A stretch of DNA of 64,000 bases from Ignavibacteriales bacterium (lineage in GTDB: Bacteria > Bacteroidota > Ignavibacteria > Ignavibacteriales > Ignavibacteriaceae), in NCBI GenBank assembly GCA_016714125.1, contig JADJNX010000003.1, positions 62,001-126,000 of the forward strand, written 5' to 3'. This document shows, one piece after another, positions 41,258 through 52,391 of the stretch. Within the stretch, counting starts at the first letter, position 1. Each line of letters opens with the position of its first letter. Under the pieces are notes generated by a model. It was not told the origin of the DNA. It searched no databases and worked only from the letters and a program-made list of their open reading frames with translations. A program made the translations under genes and the position numbers.

Positions 41258-42421
41258 TTAAACCTCCAACCAGGAGTTTTCGTAGCCTTCAATAAGGGTT
41301 TCTTTTACATTTTCCGTAAGTTTAAGTGGTGCATACGTATCGATCATAATCGCATACTCAAAGGTCTCTTTTGCACCGATTGATTCTTCAGTTTTTCCCG
41401 GTTGTGGTCCGTGTGGGATTCCCATCGGGTGAAGTGTCACCGAACCCTCACTTATACTTTTTCTGGACATAAAATCGCCATCCACATAGTAGATCACCTC
41501 ATCACTGTCGATATTTGTATGGAAATAGGGAGCGGGAATTGCTTTTGGATCAAAATCGAATAATCTTGGGCAGAAGTTACAAACCACAAAGTTACTCGTC
41601 CAGAACAACAAATGCACCGGTGGAGGTAAATGTAACCTGCCAACTTTTGGAGCATAATCTTTGATATTAAAGGCATAAGGATATAGAAAACCATCCCACC
41701 CAACAACATCAAAAGGATGATGTGGTACATCATATTCAAAATGACGACCGTTAAGATTTACGATCATCTTAAATTCACCCTCGTCAAAACAAGGTTCTAA
41801 TGATGATGGTGGTCTAAAATCGCGTTCATAATATGGAGCATCCTCATTCAATTGACCATATTCATTTCTGAAGTGGCGTGGTATCTCAAACGGGGTAAGT
41901 GATTCAATTATAAAGAGTTTAACATTCTCATATGAATCAAATTTTAGCTGATAAACGGTTCCTTTAGGGATAATCAGGTAATCCCACTGAGTAAAGGGTA
42001 TAACTCCATATTCAGAATACATTTTCCCACTGCCGTGGTTGATGAAGATCAGTTCCGACATATTGGAATTTTTGTAAAAGAAATCAGCTTCTTCAGTAAC
42101 ATGAGCAGTTGATATGTTACAACCAGGATTCCTCATAAACGACTGCCGGGCAGTAAGGATATTTCCGGGAGTTACTTTCCTCCCTGTCACAAAGTGATAA
42201 TACTGTATTGGAGCATCATCCCAATCCTTTGCGTCACATGGGAAAAGTTCAGTAATTTCCTTAACTTGAGGTGGAATATGGTAATGGTATTTGTTGGAAT
42301 AAACACCGGAGAATCCGCGGGTGCTGAAGAGTTCCTCCCTGTAGAGAGAAACACCATCAGGTTTATAAAATGTTATGTGTCTGCGTGGTGGCAGCTCTCC
42401 AAGTTTATGGTAGAAAGGCAT
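41258..42421 (-). CDS. hmgA: Homogentisate 1,2-dioxygenase
   Basis: This intact 387-residue iron enzyme opens homogentisate to maleylacetoacetate. Family features include the N-terminal MPFYHKLGELPPRRH, the cupin core FINHGSGKMYSEYG, and the C-terminal iron site residues in PAPYFHTNIDSDEVIYYVDGDF, split as His and Glu ligands, with HPMGIPHGPQPG supplying the last histidine. It is shorter than the human enzyme (445) but matches the compact bacterial form. It lies 21 bases after the hppD stop and 23 before the aminotransferase start, so the genes are surely cotranscribed. No isomerase gene for the next step follows. Confidence 0.92.
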   Translation of the reverse strand: MPFYHKLGELPPRRHITFYKPDGVSLYREELFSTRGFSGVYSNKYHYHIPPQVKEITELFPCDAKDWDDAPIQYYHFVTGRKVTPGNILTARQSFMRNPGCNISTAHVTEEADFFYKNSNMSELIFINHGSGKMYSEYGVIPFTQWDYLIIPKGTVYQLKFDSYENVKLFIIESLTPFEIPRHFRNEYGQLNEDAPYYERDFRPPSSLEPCFDEGEFKMIVNLNGRHFEYDVPHHPFDVVGWDGFLYPYAFNIKDYAPKVGRLHLPPPVHLLFWTSNFVVCNFCPRLFDFDPKAIPAPYFHTNIDSDEVIYYVDGDFMSRKSISEGSVTLHPMGIPHGPQPGKTEESIGAKETFEYAIMIDTYAPLKLTENVKETLIEGYENSWLEV

Positions 42422-42442
42422 ATTGATCTCGTGGATTAAATG

Positions 42443-43548
42443 TTAAAGATTTCCTCTTGCAGCCTGATCCCGTTCGATGGCTTCAAAAAGTGCCTGGAAA
42501 TTACCTTTGCCAAATCCCTGACTTCCACCTTTTCTTTGAATAACTTCAAAGAAGAAAGTGGGTCTGTCACCAACCGGTTTTGTGAATATCTGTAGGAGAT
42601 AACCGTCACTTTCAGGATCAAGCAGAATACCATGCTCCTTGAGTTCCTCAATATCCTCTTCAACTTCTAGGTCTCTCTGTTTTAGAGATTCATAATATGT
42701 TGCCGGAGGAGTACTCAGAAATTCGATTCCATTTTTCCTCATCGCACCAATGGTTTCAATTATATTGTCTGATCTTATGGCGATGTGTTGAATACCGGTT
42801 CCACAAAACTCCTCAATATACTCTTCAATTTGCGATTTTCTTTTCCCTTTATAGGGTTCGTTAACAGGGTTTCGAATAATGGTATCTTCAGAACGGACTA
42901 CTTTTGAGAGAAGTGCGGAATACTCAGTTCCAATGTCCCCGGGCCCAAAATCAACAAATGTTTCAAAATTTAGAGCTGCATTCATATAGTCAACCCAAAA
43001 GTTCATTTCGTTTTCGCGGACATTACCCACAATATGGTCAACTATTTTTAAGCCGGTTTCGTGAGTTTCAACCTCGTAATTGTGAATTGGTTCGCCAAAT
43101 CCTGGTTGAAAGATACCATGATACTCATCTGCATTTACAAAAGATATCTCAGCATCATCATAAAGTTTAATGGCAGCTTCAAGATAGATGCCGTTGGCAT
43201 CTTTTAATTCACGCGGCTTGATTGTGGGAATGGCACCGTCTTGAATAGCATGGTTGTATGCATATTCAACATCATTTACATTCAAAGTCCATCTTTTAAC
43301 TCCATCTCCATGTCTCTGGATGAAGTTATAAATTTCATAGTTATCGGGTTTTACAGGTGATGTAACCAGAATTTTAAGATCGTTTTTTGCAGAAGGTAGG
43401 ATACTTTGTTTCTGATTCCTGTTTCAGGTCCGGCATATGCTGTTATCTTCATACCGGTTGCTTTTGAGAACCAATATGCCCATGCTTTTGCGCTTCCGAC
43501 AAAAAACTCCACATAATCATAACCTCTGATACCCAGTTTATTCGCCAT
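42443..43548 (-). CDS. hppD: 4-hydroxyphenylpyruvate dioxygenase (one frameshift)
   Basis: The enzyme converts 4-hydroxyphenylpyruvate to homogentisate. The reconstructed 368 residues have the two-barrel vicinal-oxygen-chelate layout with iron ligands His in KIVDHIVGNV near 178, His in GIQHIAIRSDN near 258, and Glu in FFEVIQRKG near 338; GFGKGNFQALFEAIERDQ closes the active site. The frame breaks in the T run 43383-43388 (plus strand), where one more base restores LLQKNDLKILV. The start ATG 43548 has GGGAG 7 bases upstream. It is first in the hppD-hmgA-aminotransferase-fah row, downstream of an amino-acid transporter pair. Confidence 0.9.
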
Positions 43549-43683
43549 TTGATCTCCCGTAGTTAATGGTTATTAATCCGTGTACAAAATAAATATTTAA
43601 TCTTCAAAGATAAAGAAATATAAAAGGTTGGGAAACTCAATAATTAGTCTCCACTGCCTCCCAATTAAGATTTATTATTTATA

Positions 43684-43800
43684 TTAATCGTCAGAATCGT
43701 GTTTATGCTGTGTTTTCAAAGCTTTTCTAAGAAAATACCCAGTGTAAAAAATAATAACTGACCAGGATAATATTAATGTAATAAGGGCTGAAGTATCCAT
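43684..43800 (-). CDS. MetS-like small subunit of NSS transporter
   Basis: A 38-residue protein begins with ATG 43800, one base after the NSS transporter stop (TAATATG). It has a single membrane segment (SALITLILSWSVIIFYTGYFL, residues 4-24) and a charged tail (RKALKTQHKHDSDD). This matches the small-subunit family (MetS) found just downstream of many bacterial NSS transporters, such as the MetP/MetS methionine importer. The tight coupling supports a real gene despite its size. It probably stabilises or directs the larger carrier. The tail length and composition are not conserved features I can use. Confidence 0.8.
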   Translation of the reverse strand: MDTSALITLILSWSVIIFYTGYFLRKALKTQHKHDSDD

Positions 43801-43801
43801 A

Positions 43802-45418
43802 TTAAACTTTCTTCTCTTTTAGATTAACTTTCCAGGCTATCGCAACAAGCACCCCAAGAATCACATATACTGAAACCAGGAGTAAACGGGTAAGGTTTGT
43901 AACCAGAATTTTATCACCATCGGTGACACCAATATGGAACAGTGTTCCCAGTACACTGCCGGCATCGAGATTCCAACCCTGACCATTAAACAGGCCTTCA
44001 AAAGCAAGTGCCCAGTTTCCACCTTCGGGTTGAATCATCGAACCCACAAATACTATCATTATGAATGAAGGAGTAATATATTTCAGAACATATTTAAAGA
44101 TTATGGGAATCTTGATATCGGCTCCCCTGTTAATTTCTTCCCAGGCATTATCTATCCCAAAAATCCACAAAAAGATAATTGACTCCGCGAGTGCAAAAAC
44201 CACAAGTGAAAATGTCCCAGCCCAGAAGTCATACTCATCAAATGCCCCATGATCATAGAGCAAAATTGTTGGAAGTGCCAAAATAAGAACTGCAATTCCA
44301 AAAGCCATTGTTGATTTAAATCGGGTAAATTTAAATGAGTCTTGCAAAAATGCCATCACGGGCTGCCCCATCGCTATGGAGCTGGTGATTCCGGCAAAGA
44401 AAAGCAATCCAAACCAGGTAAATCCACCTACTGCTGAAAGTAGCGGACCCCAATTTTCAAACAACATTGGCAGGGTCATAAACGACATGCCAAAACCACT
44501 AAAAGTGCTGAGTGATGCCAATCCAAGATATGCCACAGCAATCGGAATAACAACTGATCCACCAAGAATCACCTCAACAAATTCGTTCATGAAACCGGCA
44601 GATGCGGCATTTAGAGCGATGTCATCGTTTTTCCTGAGATATGCCGCATAACAATGAATCGACCCCATACCAACTGATAATGTGAAAAAGACCTGCCCTG
44701 CTGCTGCCAACCAAACCTTGGGATTTGCAAGAGAATCAAATTGTGGAGTCCAAAGGAAGTTAAGACCGGCTATTGCGTTCTCAACTGTGCCATACTCGCC
44801 TCTATCCAATGTTAAAGCTCTTACAGCGAGGAATATTCCAAAGAGAATTAACAATGGCATCAATATTTTGCTCGCTTTTTCGATACCCCCGCTAATACCT
44901 CTGGATAGTATCCATAAGTTTAATCCGAGTGTGATAGCAAAAAATATCAGAGCTGTATAAGGTATGTTAAAAAATCCTTCACCCGAGCCTAAATAGTCCT
45001 TGAAGAACTGGACTACTTCACCCTGAGACATTCCGTTAAATACATCCGTAAGTGAAAAAAATGTATATGCCAGGGTCCATGATTCTATATAACAGTAATA
45101 TGCCGCGACAACAAGGTTTGTGAAAATTCCAAAAATACCAAAGTACTTAAGAAGGCTTGACCTTCCAAGCACATCAAGCATGCCAGGTGTTGAATGATAA
45201 CCTCTTTGACCGCCATGCCTGCCAATTGCCCATTCAACCCAAAGAAGAGGGATTCCCATAACTACCAAGGAAACCAGGTAAGGGATAATAAATGCTCCAC
45301 CACCATTCTGAATTGCTTGTGCTGGAAACCGTAAAAAGTTTCCCAGACCCACTGCATTTCCGGCGACTGCCAAAATTAGTCCGAGCCTTGATGCCCATCT
45401 TTCATTGGTACCACTCAT
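43802..45418 (-). CDS. Sodium-dependent amino-acid transporter, NSS family
   Basis: This intact 538-residue protein has a LeuT-like fold with 12 predicted membrane helices. TM1 contains the sodium and substrate site LAVAGNAVGLGNFLRFP (about 14-30), followed by GGGAFIIPYLVSL in TM2. TM6 has FTLSVGMGSIHCYAAYL near 246, where the unwound region binds substrate. MetS-type bacterial members of similar length carry a C-terminal helix 12, as here. It is followed by its small partner and 135 bases later by hppD. That suggests an aromatic amino acid as substrate (inference). The start is 8 bases from the glutamate-type symporter stop. Confidence 0.9.
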   Translation of the reverse strand: MSGTNERWASRLGLILAVAGNAVGLGNFLRFPAQAIQNGGGAFIIPYLVSLVVMGIPLLWVEWAIGRHGGQRGYHSTPGMLDVLGRSSLLKYFGIFGIFTNLVVAAYYCYIESWTLAYTFFSLTDVFNGMSQGEVVQFFKDYLGSGEGFFNIPYTALIFFAITLGLNLWILSRGISGGIEKASKILMPLLILFGIFLAVRALTLDRGEYGTVENAIAGLNFLWTPQFDSLANPKVWLAAAGQVFFTLSVGMGSIHCYAAYLRKNDDIALNAASAGFMNEFVEVILGGSVVIPIAVAYLGLASLSTFSGFGMSFMTLPMLFENWGPLLSAVGGFTWFGLLFFAGITSSIAMGQPVMAFLQDSFKFTRFKSTMAFGIAVLILALPTILLYDHGAFDEYDFWAGTFSLVVFALAESIIFLWIFGIDNAWEEINRGADIKIPIIFKYVLKYITPSFIMIVFVGSMIQPEGGNWALAFEGLFNGQGWNLDAGSVLGTLFHIGVTDGDKILVTNLTRLLLVSVYVILGVLVAIAWKVNLKEKKV

Positions 45419-45426
45419 CTATATTC

Positions 45427-46963
45427 TTACTCCTGTTTAGTTGCGATTAATTCGTTTTCACTATTGGCAATTATTACTGCTCCGACAGCATCACCAGTGA
45501 CATTGGTTATTGTTCTACACATGTCCAAAATACGATCTATTCCGAGTATTAAAGCAATTCCCTGTTCAGGTACTCCAACTGATTTTAAGATTATTATCAA
45601 CATGATGATTCCCACTCCGGGAACGGGAGCCGTCCCGATAGATGCTAAAACAGCCATAAAAACAACTGTGATCTGTTGAGCCAGAGAGGTCCATTCCATA
45701 AACTTGAGCGATAAAAACGGTTGCCACTCCCTGATATAAAGCGGTTCCATCCATATTGATTGTTGCACCCAATGGAAGGACAAAACTTGTTATCGATTTT
45801 GAAACACCAAGATTTTCATGACAACACTCCATATTTACAGGGAGCGTGGCAGCTGATGAACTTGTACTAAATCCAACAAGTTGTACAGGTCTGATCCCTT
45901 TAAAAAACTTCACTACACTAAATTTTGAGAATAATTTTAAGGCAAGAGAATATGTTCCTACAGTATGGATTAAAAGTCCAAGAAGAACGGTAACCGCATA
46001 CCATAAGAGAGTCTCCAGAATATTAAAACCAAACTCCGCCACGGTCGCAGCAATTAGTGCAAAAACTCCGATCGGAGCAAATTTCATAATAACATCGATC
46101 ATCTTGATCATTATGTCACTTAAAGCATCAAAAAAATTCAACATTATCTTTGATTTTTCTTTGTCGGCAAAGGTAAGAACCATACCAAAAAAGACTGCGA
46201 AAAATACGATCTGCAACATTTCCCCTTGTGATAATGCGGCAAATGGATTCCGCGGAATCATTTCAACAACCATGTTGATAGGATCAAATTCCACATCTGA
46301 ACCTATTTTTTCCTGTGTATCCCCTGCGTAAGTCTGAAGAAGGTTGTTTTTTGTCCCCTCATTCATCCTCTCTCCCGGTTGAATAATATTCGCCAGAGCC
46401 AATCCAATTACCACAGCGAATGCAGTTGTTGCGAGATAATAACTTAGAGTTTTTGTCCCTATTCTTGCAAATTTTCTGATATCACCAAGACTTGCAGCTC
46501 CGGCGATAAGACTTGCCAGAACGAGGGGTACTGCAACAAGATTCAATAATCGAATGAAAATGTCTCCAAGCCACTTGATCCATGTGGCGGGAGTTTTTTC
46601 ATTCCGGATTGATTTTACCTGATTAAATACTGTTTCCTCTGATTTTATTGCCCTATCAACTTGTCCCAAACGATAAATCATTGTGATTTCAGCGCCGGAT
46701 TTTTTTAAGGTTTTAAAACTTGAGATAAGTTTAGGTTTTTCGGAAGGACCAAATCGAAGTGTATCATTTACCAGGGGTGGAATCCCTTTTTTGATCAGAA
46801 GCACTTGTGACCAGTCAGAAACTGTAGTTTCGCTCTTAACCTTGGCTTCAACATGAGAGACAACCACGGATGTTTCGTTAACATTAAAAAATGCTCCAAA
46901 GAGGGCACCAAACAAGAGAGCAATTAATATTTGAGTATGTAGAGCAGGTAGCTTTATTTTCAT
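45427..46963 (-). CDS. Dicarboxylate/amino acid:cation symporter, DAACS family (one frameshift)
   Basis: The protein is about 511 residues. It shows the GltPh-type motifs: the serine-rich hairpin FSTSSSAATLPVNM near residue 377, TINMDGTALYQGVA near 410, the HP2 segment VLASIGTAPVPGVGI near 450, and DRILDMCRTITNVTGDA near 488. An extra 80-residue stretch between TM1 and TM2 (about 30-130, rich in charged residues) is longer than in GltP and probably lies outside the membrane. The frame breaks near 45700, between VYGMDLS and LAQQITVVFM. Likely substrates are glutamate, aspartate or dicarboxylates with Na+ or H+. It heads the minus-strand transporter/tyrosine row and is divergent from the APC permease. 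Confidence 0.87.
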
Positions 46964-47110
46964 TTAATGTTAGATTTATTGAGGAATTTTGTTGAGCGTT
47001 CTTTAAAAAACAAAAATAATCAGTATTATTGAAACTTAAAACGATTAATTTTAAAAAATTACCAGTTTTGACTCTTTTAATCAATATTATCCAAAATCCA
47101 GTAAATCCAA

Positions 47111-48554
47111 ATGACAAAAAGCAGTAAAAGTGAGTTAATTAGAAGCTTGACTCTTACCGGCGCCACAATGATTGTTGCCGGTTCAATGATTGGTTCAGGC
47201 ATTTTCCGAAAACCCGCAACCATGGCAGGGCAACTTCTTTCCCCTGAACTCCTTCTGATAGTCTGGATAGCAGCAGGGCTTATCACTCTTGTTGGGGCAC
47301 TTATCAACGCTGAAATTGCGGGTATGATCGATTCCACAGGAGGTCAATACATCTACTTCAGAGAGATGTATGGTGATTTTACCGCATATATGTATGGTTG
47401 GTCAATACTCTCAGTTATTCAGACCGGAAGTCAGGCTGCAATAGCCTATGTTTTTGCCGAATATCTCAATTCCTATTTATTGATTGGAGGGCTGCCTGAA
47501 TCTTTTGCAGGCTATGAGATATACATGCCCTTTGTGGGAATGATAAAACCGTTCGCTGAATTTGGTACAAAATCGATTGCCATAATCGTTACTCTCTTTC
47601 TAACAGGAGTAAATTATGTCGGTGTTTTTTTCGGAGGGATAGTTCAAACCATCGTAACATTTGTGAAAATTGCTTCGATTATCGGGCTGTCAATTTTAAT
47701 ATTTCTTCTTGGTGATGGATCGGTTGCCAACTTTTCTACCGGTTTTTCGCTACCGCATGAAAGTACTTCAAACCTGATTTCGGTATTTGGACTTGCTCTT
47801 GCAGGAGCCTTTTGGGCCTACGACGGATGGAACAATGTAACTTTTGTTAGTGGCGAAATTAAAAATCCTCAACGAAATGTCCCACTTGCCCTCATTTACG
47901 GTACTTTGATAGTCATCGCAGTTTATGTTTTTATCAATATGGCATTTTTATATGTTCTTCCGATTGATGAAATGAAAAACTCTGATCTTGTAGCGCGTAC
48001 CGCTGCAGAGAAAATATTTGGATTGGCAGGTGGAACAGTTATATCAATTGCGGTTATCATCTCAGCTTTTGGGGCTTTAAATGGAAGTATCCTTTCCACA
48101 GCAAGGGTTCAATTTGCCATGGCTCGAAAGGGATGTTTTTGAAAGTCTGGGAAGGGTTCACCCCAAATTTGCGACTCCCCATGTCTCTCTTCTTGTTCAG
48201 GGAATCTGGTCGGCGGTACTCGTTTTAAGTGGATCATTTGACACAATTAGTGATTATGTAATTTTTGCAGCCTGGTTGTTTTATATGTTGGGAGCTTTTG
48301 GAATATTTATCCTCCGGAAGAAGATGCCAGATGCACCAAGGAAATTTAAAATGTGGGGTTATCCCTATACACCTGCAATTTTTGTAGTTTTTTCATTTTT
48401 ATTTTTAGTTAATACCATAGTTTCTGACACCGAAAATGCGATGATGGGGCTGATGCTTATTTTAAGCGGTCTCCCTTTCTATTTTTATATAAGATACAGA
48501 AATAAAAAACAGGAAGGTACTGTTAAGGACAATGAAGAAAATATTTCTAATTGA
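47111..48554 (+). CDS. APC family amino-acid permease (one frameshift)
   Basis: The start MTKSSKSELIRSL is followed by the APC TM1 signature ATMIVAGSMIGSGIFRKP (about 18-35). Other family features are GALINAEIAGMIDSTGGQYIY, FGLALAGAFWAYDGWNNVTFVSGEIKNP, with the break inside for length, and a C-terminal WGYPYTPAIFVV. The reconstructed length is about 480 with 12 helices, as in the LAT-like and YjeH-like groups. The frame changes near 48125, in the GGG of ARKGG; dropping one G gives ARKDVFESLGRVHPKFATPH. The last 23 bases overlap the start of polA. An amino acid is the likely substrate; which one is not visible. Confidence 0.85.
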
Positions 48555-51285
48555 TGCAATGGCAATCGCCTACAAGGCGTATTTTGCACTGATATCAAGA
48601 CCCTTAAAAACAAAAACAGGTGAACCAACTTCAGCAGTTTTTGGATTTATTAATCAGATGTTCAGATTCCTGGAAGAGATTAAACCTCATTCAGTGATAG
48701 TAGCATTTGATTCGAAGGAAAAAACCTTAAGGGCCGAAAAATTTGAACAGTATAAAGCAAATCGTGCCGAAATGCCGGAAGAACTTATTCCCCAAATCCA
48801 AAGAATCAAGGATATTCTTGAAGCGATGGCTATTCCCACTTTTGCCATTCCAAAAATTGAAGCAGATGATATCATAGGAACCCTGTCTCGAATCGCTGAA
48901 GAAGATGACTATTTTGTTTATATGGTGTCACCCGACAAAGACTATTTCCAATTAGTTACACACAAATCATTTTTGGTAAGACCCGGAATGAAGGGGGAAG
49001 ATTTTGAATTATATGGTTTTGATGCATCCGTGGAAAAATTGGGATTTGAACCTGAAAAAATGATCGATTATCTTGCACTGATTGGTGACGCAAGCGACAA
49101 TATCCCCGGTGTTGCAGGTGTTGGAGAAAAAAGTGCAGTCCCACTGATTCAACAGTATGGAAATCTTGAAAATTTGTATCAAAATTTGGATCAGATTTCA
49201 TCCGCTTCGGTAAAAAATAAACTCGAAGTGAATCGTGATAACGCTTTTTTATCAAAGGAACTTGCAACTATTGATAAATTTATTGAACTCGATTTTGACC
49301 CTGATAAAGCAGTCATTGGCGATGTCGATTTTGCCAGACTCGATAAACTTTAAAGAACTTGAATTGCGCATGATGTGGGTTAAAGCCTGTAAATATTTTA
49401 ACTATAATCCCGAATCGGATGTCAAGTCTGATGCTGTAGCAGATACTGATTTGTCCCCAGAAGAGAATACACCAAAAGAATATGATCCAAAAAAAGTAAA
49501 CTATAAATTGATTACAGAAATCCCGGATGCAGAAAATCTGGCAGCTTTGTTGGGAAAAGCGGATGAATTTGTGTTTGACACTGAAACGGATTCTCTGAAT
49601 ATTTTCAGAGCAAAAATTGCCGGGGTAGCATTTGCCGTCCGTGAAGGTGAGGCGTGGTTTGTAGCAATTCAACCTGAACACCAGATTGAGGATATGTTTT
49701 CAAGTCCCAAGTCTGACAGACTCCCCTCTCCGAATTTAAGCTAATTTTTTCGCCTGTTTTTGCAAATCCCGATATTAAAAAAATCTGCCAGAATGGTAAA
49801 TATGATATCGCGATACTTAGAACAGCAGGAATTCCCCTTCGTGGGTTTTATTTTGATACCATGGTGGCATCGTATGTGCTTGATCCTGATAAAAAACATG
49901 GTATGGATGACCTGGCAGCAACTGTTCTCAATTATTCTACAATTCATCTTTCAACCCTCATTGGGGAAAAGAAAGATGCTTCCAAAATCTTTGATGTTGA
50001 TAAAAATGCACTTGCAATTTATAGCTGCGAGGATGCGGATATAACTTTCAGACTTTATCAAAAACTAAAAACACAAATCGAAGAAGAAGGTCTTCATCGC
50101 CTAGCATATGAAATCGAATTCCCACTGGTTGAAGTGCTCGAGGATATCGAACGGAATGGAATAAAAATCGACAGCAATATGTTAAAACAACTCTCAACCG
50201 ACCTTGAGTTGATGATGATGGAAACTGCAAGAAGTATTTATGCCATTGCCGGGGAAGAGTTTAATATCAATTCCCCTGTTCAAATGCAGAGGATACTTTA
50301 TGACAAATTAAAATTGTCAACAGGAAAAGAGACAAAGACAGGTTACTCAACTGATGCACAAACACTTGAATCACTAAGGGGTCAACATGAAATTATCGAC
50401 ATGATCCTTTCATTTCGACAACTTTCAAAACTAAAATCGACCTATGCAGATTCACTCCCAACTCTGGTTGAACCCGTAACAGGCAAAGTTCATACATCAT
50501 TTAATCAAACCGTAGCATCAACTGGAAGATTATCTTCAAATGATCCAAATCTTCAAAATATTCCGATTAAAACCGAGATGGGAAAAGAAATCCGAAAAGC
50601 CTTTGTGGCTTCATCTCCGGATAATGTTATTCTTAGTCTCGATTATTCTCAAATAGAATTGAGAATTATGGCATCGATTTGTGGCGATGAGTACCTTACA
50701 AATGCGTTTATAGAAGGAGAAGATATCCACCGTAAAACGGCTGCACTAGTTTTTATGGTAGATCCAGCCGATGTAACTGCGGACATGCGCAGGAAAGCCA
50801 AAGAAGTCAATTTTGGCATCTTATATGGAATTGGTGCCTTTGGATTAAAAATTCGTCTGGGCATAGCTCAAAATCACGCTAAAGAGATTATCGATACATA
50901 CTTCAACACTTTCAAAAGAGTTAAGGAGTTTATGGATAGTTCCATCGAGAATGCAAGAACAAAAGGTTATGCAGAAACCCTTACTGGTCGCAGAAGATAC
51001 CTGACGAATATCAACAGTAAAAATTTTGCTGTTAAGCAGTTTGAAGAGAGGGTTGCAATAAATATGCCCATTCAAGGGTCCGCCAGAATTATCTCACGGG
51101 CGGCGGTTTTACCACTTAAAACTGCCCCCTCGATAGTTGCCGGCAACCCTGTTGTTGTCCAATCTCCTGCAAGAAAAAGATTTGGATTTGCTGTTTTGCA
51201 CTCTGATCTATTTTCGAGATTTTCTCCTCCACACAAAAGTAGCCCGCTTCTCTTTTACCATCTTGTAGTCAACAATATTTTTTGA
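48532..51285 (+). CDS. polA: DNA polymerase I, C-terminus replaced at a sharp junction
   Basis: The 5'-3' exonuclease domain (FLIDAMAIAYKAYFAL, AFDSKEKTLRAEKF, IGDASDNIPGVAGVGEKSA) is followed by a 3'-5' exonuclease-like domain (FVFDTETDSL). The polymerase domain has TGRLSSNDPNLQNIPIKTE, motif A LDYSQIELR near 705 and motif B region RRKAKEVNFGILYGIG. Breaks near 49345 and 49735 need one base each. After INMPIQGSA (about 51084, residue 851) homology ends. The rest of the frame (to 51285) is the antisense of hpnE. Motif C (VHDE) and about 95 residues are therefore absent. If this is real the polymerase should be inactive; a contig misjoin is the simpler explanation. Confidence 0.85.
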
Positions 51286-52391
51286 ATCAATATCCAGGTA
51301 TTTCTTGAGCTCAGAAAGAATAATCTTAAAGATATCCTCTTCCGACATTTTATCCCATTTTGAAGAGGAACTTGTGACCGTGGTGATGTAATCACCGTGA
51401 TTAAAAACCCATTGGACAGGTGAACCCGTTACAGCCAGAAAATTATCCATGATTGGATTTTCTTTAGAAAGAGGTGAAATGTTGTTATTGAGGAGTAGTC
51501 CAGTTCCGTATTTGCTATCGCGGGAAGGTGTTGTTCGATACCGGTTATTTTTTTTAGTGCGTGATGCGGGACTGCAAGAATTACATCAGAAAACCTTCCC
51601 AGAGATTGATCGCGCGAAAAAAGTTCGAATGAGGATGATTCAGATGATTTAATCAAATTAACGGGAGTTGAAAATTTAATATCCCCCCCCTTTGATCGAA
51701 TAAACTTGATGGATGGTTCAACAAAAAGTGATGAGAGATTCACTCCCGGAACAACTATTTTGGAGTTTTCCTTTCCACCCAAAAATACAATTTTTAATAT
51801 TTTGGCAAATATTGAAGCTGATGCTTTATCCGGAGAAGTATTCAATGTACCTACACACAAAATTTCCCAAAGTCCTGTAAAAAGTGGACCTGTTTGACCA
51901 CTCTTTTCAAGCCAGTCTTTGACGGTGATATCGCGGAGGGTCTCAACATCAAGTGATTTTAATCCGTAAACAAACTTTAAGGCACTTATTTTTTGACCAA
52001 AAGTTAAAAAATCAAAACCCATTAAAGCCTGAAACAGATTAAGCGGATATGGGAGGAACCCCGACTTAAGGATGTATGATTTTTGATCAGGACCCACAAC
52101 TTTAACTTCCATTTTGTCCTGTACGATAATTTTATCCAGGGCAGAAATTTCTTTTAACAGAGACAAAGTTTCATGATAACAACCCATCATTATATGTTGA
52201 CCGTTATCAAGCTGGTATTCTTTTTGTGAATTGTTGAGGGGTGATGTTAAATTGAATGGGAACGCGCTGGCTCTACCGCCTGCTTTTTGGCTACTTTCGA
52301 ATAAGTGGACTTTAAGACCTTTGTTTGCAAGAGTAACTGCCGCAGAGAGTCCTGCGAGTCCCGCACCAATAATTGCAACATCAGGCATCAA
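51072..52391 (-). CDS. hpnE: Hydroxysqualene dehydroxylase (frameshifted)
   Basis: This FAD amine-oxidase-like enzyme makes squalene from hydroxysqualene. The FAD-binding start is VAIIGAGLAGLSAAVTLA (about 5-22), with QKAGGRASAF, LDNGQHIMMGCY typical of HpnE, and the C-terminal FAD site LFLAGDWTTTGLPATIEGAV near 405. Length is 440 residues. Two breaks are near 51445 (an A short in FLKENPIMDN) and near 51235. Its TGA at 51072-51074 lies inside the sequence that reads as polA on the other strand, so the last few residues may be artefactual. Its ATG overlaps the hpnD stop (ATGA). Confidence 0.85.

Noticed and set aside
44061..44960. Antisense frames opposite the NSS transporter
   Set aside because: They follow the codon pattern of the intact transporter and have no start signals.
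51084..51285. Novel polA C-terminal extension
   Set aside because: The sequence is exactly the antisense of the hpnE C-terminal FAD motif, so it is not a polymerase part.
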